From assembly GCF_022230925.1 (NCBI RefSeq), contig NZ_JAKKFH010000036.1, positions 18,273 to 82,272 of the forward strand: 64,000 nucleotides of DNA. Direction: 5' to 3'. Of this stretch, positions 59,769-64,000 are shown in pieces. The notes beneath the pieces were generated by a model that was not told the DNA's origin, made no database searches, and was given only the letters and a program-made list of their open reading frames with translations. The DNA is from Micromonospora alfalfae (GTDB lineage: Bacteria; Actinomycetota; Actinomycetes; Mycobacteriales; Micromonosporaceae). Numbering within the stretch: position 1 is the stretch's first letter; every line of letters starts with the position of its first letter. The position numbers were made by a program, and so were the translations under genes.

Positions 59769-59880
59769 TGTCGCGTGCCTCCTCATCTCGTCCCTGCTCG
59801 CGGCGTCGGTGCGACGCCGTCAGGCAAAGTCCACACAGTTGTTGGTCTGCGCGCAAGTGGCGCACCGGGTGGAACGGAAT

Positions 59881-62433
59881 TTACCGTGCCAGCAGCGTAC
59901 GGGCACCGTCGGTAATGGCTTCCGCGGAGACCAGTACGTGACGTGCTGCCGGACCTAATGGTACAAACGAGTCAACTGCCGCCACTCGACGCGCGGCACC
60001 GACATATCCGGCGTCGACAAGCGCGGCGATCACGCCCTCGCCGACCCCGCCCGAGCGGCGCGTCTCGTCCACCACCAACACCCGGCCGGTCGCCGAGGAC
60101 TCCCTGATGATGTCCGCCACCGGCAGCGGAGCCAGCCAACGCAGATCCACCACGCGGGTGCCCACCCCCTCCTCGGCGAGGACGGCAGCGGCCCGCAGCG
60201 ACATCCGCACCCCGTTACCGAAGGTGATGATGGTGAGGTCGTCCGCCGAGCCGACCCGGTAGACCCGGGCCCGCCCGATCGGCACGTGCCCGGCCACCCA
60301 CCCACCCGGCTCCGGATAGCCGGCCAGCCACTCCCCGTCACCATCCGTGTACAGGTCGCGGGTGTGGTAGAGCGCTATCGGTTCCAGGAACACGCAGACG
60401 CTGCCGTCCACCGCCGCGCTCGCCAGACAGGTCCGCAGCATGGGCGCGGCATCGTCCGGCCGCGCCGGCACCGCGACCACCAGACCGGGCACATCACGGA
60501 GTACGGCCACCGAGTTGTCGTTGTGGAAGTGCCCGCCAAACCCCTCCTGGTACGCCAGGCCCGCCACCCGCACCACCATCGGGTTGCGGAACGCCCCCTG
60601 CGAGAAGAACCGCATGGTGGCCGCCTCACCGCGCAACTGGTCCTCGGCGTTGTGCAGGTACGCCAGGTACTGGATCTCCGGCACCGGCAGCATCCCGGCC
60701 AGCCCGGCACCGAGACCCAGGCCGAGCACCGACGTCTCGTCGAGCAGGGTGTCGAAGACCCGGGCCGCCCCGAACCGGTCGCGCAGCCCCTTCGTCACCC
60801 CGTACACGCCGCCCTTGGCGGCCACGTCCTCACCGAAGAGCGCCATCTGCGGGTGGTCGAGCATCCCGTCGGCGAGTGCCGCGTTGATGCTCTGCGCCAG
60901 GGTCATCGGCCCGGCCAGCTCCGGCGGCTTGCCGCCGAACGCCTCCGCTCGGGCGCCCGCGCCCGGCCCGCTGGCCCGCGCCGCGGCGTCGGCCACCGCC
61001 CGCGCCACCCGCACCGGACGACGTGGGGCCAGCGCCGACACCACGTCGGCCGCGGACGCCAGCTTCGGCTCGCCCAGCACCTCCTCGGCCAGCCGGCGTA
61101 CCTGCCAGCCGGTCTCGTCGTACCGGGCCAGCAGCTCCTCGCCGGTCGCCACACCCGCGTCGACCAGCAGCCGCGCGGTGGCGGCCACCGGGTCCCGGTC
61201 CAGGTCCTCCACCAGCTCGGCCGGGCTCCGGTACGCCGACTCCGCGTCCGCCCCGGCGTGCCCCATCAGCCGCACGCTGCGCAGGTGCAGCACAGCCGGC
61301 CGCCGGGTACGGCGTACCCAGGCCGCGGCCTCCGCCGCCACCTCGTACGTCCGCACCGGGTCGGCCCCGTCCGCGCTGAAGTAGCGGATGCCCGGCTTGG
61401 CCCGCAGGGTCGCCTCGACCCAGCCCTCCGGTGAGCGGACGCTGATGCCCAGCCCGTTGTCCTCACAGACGAAGAGCACCGGGATCCGCAGCCCGGCGTG
61501 GTCGTACCACCCGGCGGTGTTGAAGGCGGCGGTGGCGCTGGCGTGGTTGACGGAGGCGTCGCCGAAGGAGCAGACCACTATGGCGTCCGGTGGCCAGGGG
61601 GCGTGCGTGGCGCCCGCGCCGCTGCCCACCCGCACGCCGGCCCCGGTACGCCGACCGGCGCTGTCCAGCCGGCGCAGCCGCTCCACAGCCAGTCCCATCC
61701 CGACCGCGCGGGGCAGGTGCGAGGCGATGGTCGAGGTGGTCGGCACGATGGCCAGGTCAGCCCGGCCGAACACCTTGTGCCGGCCCCCGGCGATCGGCTC
61801 AAGGCTTGACGCGACCATCCCGCGCAGCACGTCCCGGGCCGCGTCGGCGTACGCCCCGAACCCGTTGCCGCCCCCGACCGCCGGTGTCGATGCGCCGTCG
61901 ACGGCAGGCTCCGATTCGGACAGATCGGCGTTCGGCTCGGGGCCACGTGTCGATGCGCCGTCGACTGTCGACCCACGTTCGGACCGCTCGGCGGCAACGG
62001 TCCGCGCTCGGTCGGCGTCCTGGTCGGGGTCGGCGGACCGGGGCGGGTCAACGGACGACTCGGAGTCGGTGGCCAGCGTCGGGTCGGCGGCGACCTGGGC
62101 GGCGCGGAGGCAGTAGAAGGCGCCCGAGCGGTAGTGCAGCAGCGCCGGATCGGTGGGACGCAGCGCGGCGGCGACCGCGGCGTTGCCCTCGTGCCCGGCC
62201 GAGCCGATGGTGTAGAAACCCTCCCCGAAGCTGCGCAACCAGCGGCCGGCCAGGTCGAGCTGCCGGCTGGTCACCTGCGCGTCGAACAGGTCCAGCACCT
62301 GTGCGCCGGTCAGCGGGGCGTCATCGGTGACCGGGTCGGCGGGGTCACGCCGCCGCTCGGCGGCAGGCAGCGCCGCCAGCGTCTCCCGGAACCGGTCGTC
62401 GAGATCTTGCGGGGTGGTCACGTCGGACAGCAT
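59881..62433 (-). CDS. 2-oxoacid dehydrogenase E1, fused alpha and beta subunits
   Basis: The 850-residue protein joins an E1 alpha-type half (residues 1-460; LLHYRSGAFYCLRAAQVAAD, FGRADLAIVPTTSTIASHLP, CSFGDASVNHASATAAFNTA as the ThDP loop, RLMGHAGADAESAYRSP) to an E1 beta-type half (about 510-850; TLAQSINAALADGMLDHPQM, FGEDVAAKGGVYGVTKGL, VLVVDETRRSGGVGEGVIAA). Such fusions take 2-oxoacids of branched chains or pyruvate to acyl-lipoyl E2. An insert at about 118-190 is acidic, repetitive (DGAST twice) and disordered. It stands at the E1 position next to DUF3052 and AhpE. Confidence 0.9.
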   Translation of the reverse strand: MLSDVTTPQDLDDRFRETLAALPAAERRRDPADPVTDDAPLTGAQVLDLFDAQVTSRQLDLAGRWLRSFGEGFYTIGSAGHEGNAAVAAALRPTDPALLHYRSGAFYCLRAAQVAADPTLATDSESSVDPPRSADPDQDADRARTVAAERSERGSTVDGASTRGPEPNADLSESEPAVDGASTPAVGGGNGFGAYADAARDVLRGMVASSLEPIAGGRHKVFGRADLAIVPTTSTIASHLPRAVGMGLAVERLRRLDSAGRRTGAGVRVGSGAGATHAPWPPDAIVVCSFGDASVNHASATAAFNTAGWYDHAGLRIPVLFVCEDNGLGISVRSPEGWVEATLRAKPGIRYFSADGADPVRTYEVAAEAAAWVRRTRRPAVLHLRSVRLMGHAGADAESAYRSPAELVEDLDRDPVAATARLLVDAGVATGEELLARYDETGWQVRRLAEEVLGEPKLASAADVVSALAPRRPVRVARAVADAAARASGPGAGARAEAFGGKPPELAGPMTLAQSINAALADGMLDHPQMALFGEDVAAKGGVYGVTKGLRDRFGAARVFDTLLDETSVLGLGLGAGLAGMLPVPEIQYLAYLHNAEDQLRGEAATMRFFSQGAFRNPMVVRVAGLAYQEGFGGHFHNDNSVAVLRDVPGLVVAVPARPDDAAPMLRTCLASAAVDGSVCVFLEPIALYHTRDLYTDGDGEWLAGYPEPGGWVAGHVPIGRARVYRVGSADDLTIITFGNGVRMSLRAAAVLAEEGVGTRVVDLRWLAPLPVADIIRESSATGRVLVVDETRRSGGVGEGVIAALVDAGYVGAARRVAAVDSFVPLGPAARHVLVSAEAITDGARTLLAR

Positions 62434-62484
62434 TACCGACGGAAGCCCTGCTCGCCCAGTGGGACACGGCCGGCAGGGGTGCGC

Positions 62485-62964
62485 TCACTCCGGGCCGAAG
62501 GATTCCGGACAGCCGCCGTCGGACACCTTCCAGACCAGGTCACGAAGGGTGCTCAGCTCCTCGTCGCTCAGCCCGGACAGGAGTCGGGAGTCGGACATCA
62601 CCCCGATCACCCGGGCTCGCACGACGCGACCCTCCTCGGTCACCAGCAGCGTCTTCTGCCGCCGATCCGTCGGGTCGGTGCGGCGCTCGACCAGCCCGGC
62701 CTGCTCCAGCTTGTCGACCAGTACCGTCACGTTCGACCGGTCACAACCCAACTGACCGGCGAGATCCCGGGCCGGCAACGGGTGGTCCGGGTCCAACTCC
62801 CGCAGCGCCCGGGCCGCCGCCGGGGTGAGCCCCAAGTCGGCGAACGCGGAGCCCTGCCGGTGTCGCAGCGCGGCGGTGACGTGTGCCATCCGTCGCACCA
62901 CATCGGCAGCGAGACCGGCCCGATCCGCCGGCCCGCCCACAGCGGAACCCACCTGCCGCGTCAC
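62485..62964 (-). CDS. MarR-family regulator, probably leaderless
   Basis: The 159-residue protein has a MarR winged helix (LPARDLAGQLGCDRSNVTVL as recognition region, about residues 66-85; ERRTDPTDRRQKTLLVTEEG as wing). A TACGAT -10 box ends six bases before the GTG at 62964, so the transcript would begin at or near this codon (leaderless). GTG 62970 is an alternative but lies too close to the -10 box. It is upstream of the E1 gene on the same strand. Confidence 0.88.
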   Translation of the reverse strand: MTRQVGSAVGGPADRAGLAADVVRRMAHVTAALRHRQGSAFADLGLTPAAARALRELDPDHPLPARDLAGQLGCDRSNVTVLVDKLEQAGLVERRTDPTDRRQKTLLVTEEGRVVRARVIGVMSDSRLLSGLSDEELSTLRDLVWKVSDGGCPESFGPE

Positions 62965-62970
62965 GACCAC

Positions 62971-62976
62971 ATCGTA
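62971..62976 (-). promoter_or_regulatory. -10 box TACGAT of the marR gene (leaderless type)
   Basis: TACGAT fits the actinobacterial -10 consensus. It is six bases before GTG 62964, which puts the transcription start at or one base from the start codon. Confidence 0.55.
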
Positions 62977-63265
62977 CGCCGCACACCCGTCGCGGCAGCT
63001 CAGCGATCAGGTCCGGGGCGGGCCTGGCCGCCGGAGCTGCGCAGTTCCAACACACGACCGGACTGGCAACACCGGCCCGTCCCGACCTACGGGCGCCAAG
63101 CCCAGATCCACGCCCCGCCGCCGGCCGCCACGGCTCTGCCATTGCCGTGTCCGGGAGGCGTCAGGCAGGCTGTCGGTGCCCACGTCGCCCTGCGCCGCCG
63201 GGCGATCGTCGTGACCCCGATGCCTCGCGACCGGCGAGAGTCGGCGGCGAGCACGAGGAGGTGCT

Positions 63266-63790
63266 GTGGCAGACAAAGCCTCTTTCGTCTCGGCGATCGC
63301 GGCGGCGCTCGCCGCGGTGCTGGCCGCGCTGAACATCTACTACTCAGGGCAGCGCGAGCGGGAACGCTGGGCGAGAGACGTGCTGGTCGACGTGCTCGTG
63401 ACCTTCCTGGATTCGAGCTTCGACTCGTCCCGGGCGGTCCGGGACCACCTCGAAGGAACGGCGGCAGATGAGGCCCCGGACTGGGTGGCACGGGTCGAGA
63501 CCGCGCACCGGCAGAAGATGGCCGCTCTCACGAAGATCCGCCTCCTCGCGCCCGGGCGGGCCGTGGACGCTGCCGTCGGCCTACACGAAGCCGACTACCG
63601 CTTCGCTCGACTCGGGTCGGCGCACCCGATCCCGACCGCCGCCGAGATCAGCCTGGTTCACGAGGAGGTTTGGGCCGCGCGTCGGCAGTTCATCGCCGCC
63701 AGTCAACGAGCGGTCCGCCTGCGCTACCGGGACGCACCGACCCGCAGCCTGACCGGCATGCGGAGCCAGGGTCTGTTCCGCAGGCGGTAA
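63266..63790 (+). CDS. Hypothetical membrane-anchored protein (174 aa)
   Basis: The 174-residue protein has one membrane helix at residues 7-25 (FVSAIAAALAAVLAALNIYY), then a long helical part rich in Arg, Asp and Ala (ERERWARDVLVDVLVTFLD, HRQKMAALTKIRLLAPGRAV, VHEEVWAARRQFIAASQR). The topology is a cytosolic helical domain on an anchor. GTG 63266 has GAGGAGG upstream. No family is recognised. Confidence 0.72.
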   Translation: MADKASFVSAIAAALAAVLAALNIYYSGQRERERWARDVLVDVLVTFLDSSFDSSRAVRDHLEGTAADEAPDWVARVETAHRQKMAALTKIRLLAPGRAVDAAVGLHEADYRFARLGSAHPIPTAAEISLVHEEVWAARRQFIAASQRAVRLRYRDAPTRSLTGMRSQGLFRRR

Positions 63791-63801
63791 TCCGATCCGC
63801 C

Positions 63802-63867
63802 CGACGTTCGACGAGGTCGACGCCCGACGAGGTCGACGCCCGACGCCCGACGTTCGACGAGGTCGAC
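63802..63867. repeat. Direct repeats near the window end
   Basis: A 20-base unit, CGACGTTCGACGAGGTCGAC, occurs exactly at 63802-63821 and at 63848-63867, with partial copies (GACGAGGTCGACGCC) between. It follows the membrane-anchored protein gene and may be a small tandem array. Confidence 0.7.
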
Positions 63868-63870
63868 TCT

Positions 63871-63948
63871 CAAGATCGCGCAACATCCTGGTTGTAGTGG
63901 CATCCGGCGAACCGCAGACCACTAAATCCAGGATCGAGCACGATCTTG
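63871..63948. repeat. 78-bp imperfect palindrome (CAAGATC/GATCTTG-ended)
   Basis: CAAGATCGCGCAA at the left end and CACGATCTTG at the right end match the element at 30855; the first 35 bases are identical except for one. The interior differs: the right half has CCACTAAATCC in place of CCACTACAAC. It is a second copy of the same element. Confidence 0.78.
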
Positions 63949-64000
63949 GCTTGGCTTGGCTTGGCGGCGCGGGACGCGGGCGGCGCGGGACGCGGGCGGC
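63946..64000. repeat. TTGGC and GCGGGACGCGGGCG tandem repeats
   Basis: The palindrome is followed by four copies of TTGGC (63946-63965) and two copies of GCGCGGGACGCGGGCG-type sequence to the window end. These are simple repeats; the region continues beyond the window. Confidence 0.7.

Overview
This is a high-GC (about 70 % by eye) actinobacterial chromosome segment, most probably from Micromonospora or a close relative (family level is inference). Evidence: GTG starts are frequent, translational-coupling overlaps (GTGA, ATGA) are common, XRE/DUF397 (AbaA/WhiJ-type) regulator sets are present, and the conserved genes panB, RNase H/phosphatase, Zn-ribbon protein, Nif3-like, ahpE-like and DUF3052 occur in an order I recall from the Mycobacterium tuberculosis Rv2225-Rv2241 region. 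No plasmid or phage backbone and no CRISPR array is visible.

Layout. 1-4.5 kb: panB end, F420-dependent NADP reductase, RNB ribonuclease, a lysine/alanine-rich H1-like protein, NUDIX hydrolase. 4.5-16.4 kb: accessory region with a PadR regulator plus two tandem membrane-protein paralogues, AraC/GyrI regulator, GrpB-like, transglutaminase-like, thioredoxin-like plus epoxide hydrolase, SDR/TetR pair with twin operators, methyltransferase, expansin-like protein. 16.4-24.2 kb: secreted GH31 glycosidase with two carbohydrate-binding modules, two sets of small WhiJ/AbaA-type genes, SDR, aldo-keto reductase and its divergent XRE regulator.

24.27-27.75 kb is the most interesting part. A low-GC, TTA-codon-containing gene encodes an Mrr-like nuclease domain fused to a STAND-type NTPase and a helical C-terminus, the layout of anti-phage STAND proteins. 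It sits directly downstream of the RNase P RNA gene (rnpB, minus strand, about 28149-27717), and a 34-bp copy of the rnpB 3' end lies at the far side (24269-24302). This is what an integrative element that uses the rnpB 3' end as attachment site would leave. No integrase is seen. Four helically phased CAGGCCGT repeats lie inside the segment next to rnpB.

28.2-40.6 kb: TSUP permease, MFS/MarR pair and NmrA/TetR pair with clear operators, SSS-family symporter with its DUF3311 partner, the conserved RNase H-phosphatase/Zn-ribbon/Nif3 block, a flavoprotein, an XRE-TPR regulator and a divergent Prim-Pol-like protein. 40.7-47 kb: a five-gene minus-strand operon (DUF1800, DUF1501, ferric-reductase-like, FMN-binding, ApbE) that looks like an envelope flavin electron-transfer unit. 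47.4-64 kb: DUF3040, SNF2 helicase with SWIM protein, PfkB kinase, DinB, polysaccharide pyruvyltransferase-like, GNAT, glycosyltransferase, HAD hydrolase, tRNA-Val(UAC), AhpE-like peroxiredoxin, DUF3052, a fused alpha/beta 2-oxoacid dehydrogenase E1 and a MarR regulator with a leaderless-type promoter.

Seven intergenic inverted repeats, most with CAAGATC/GATCTTG-type ends, are scattered through the window and appear to form families of palindromic repeats.
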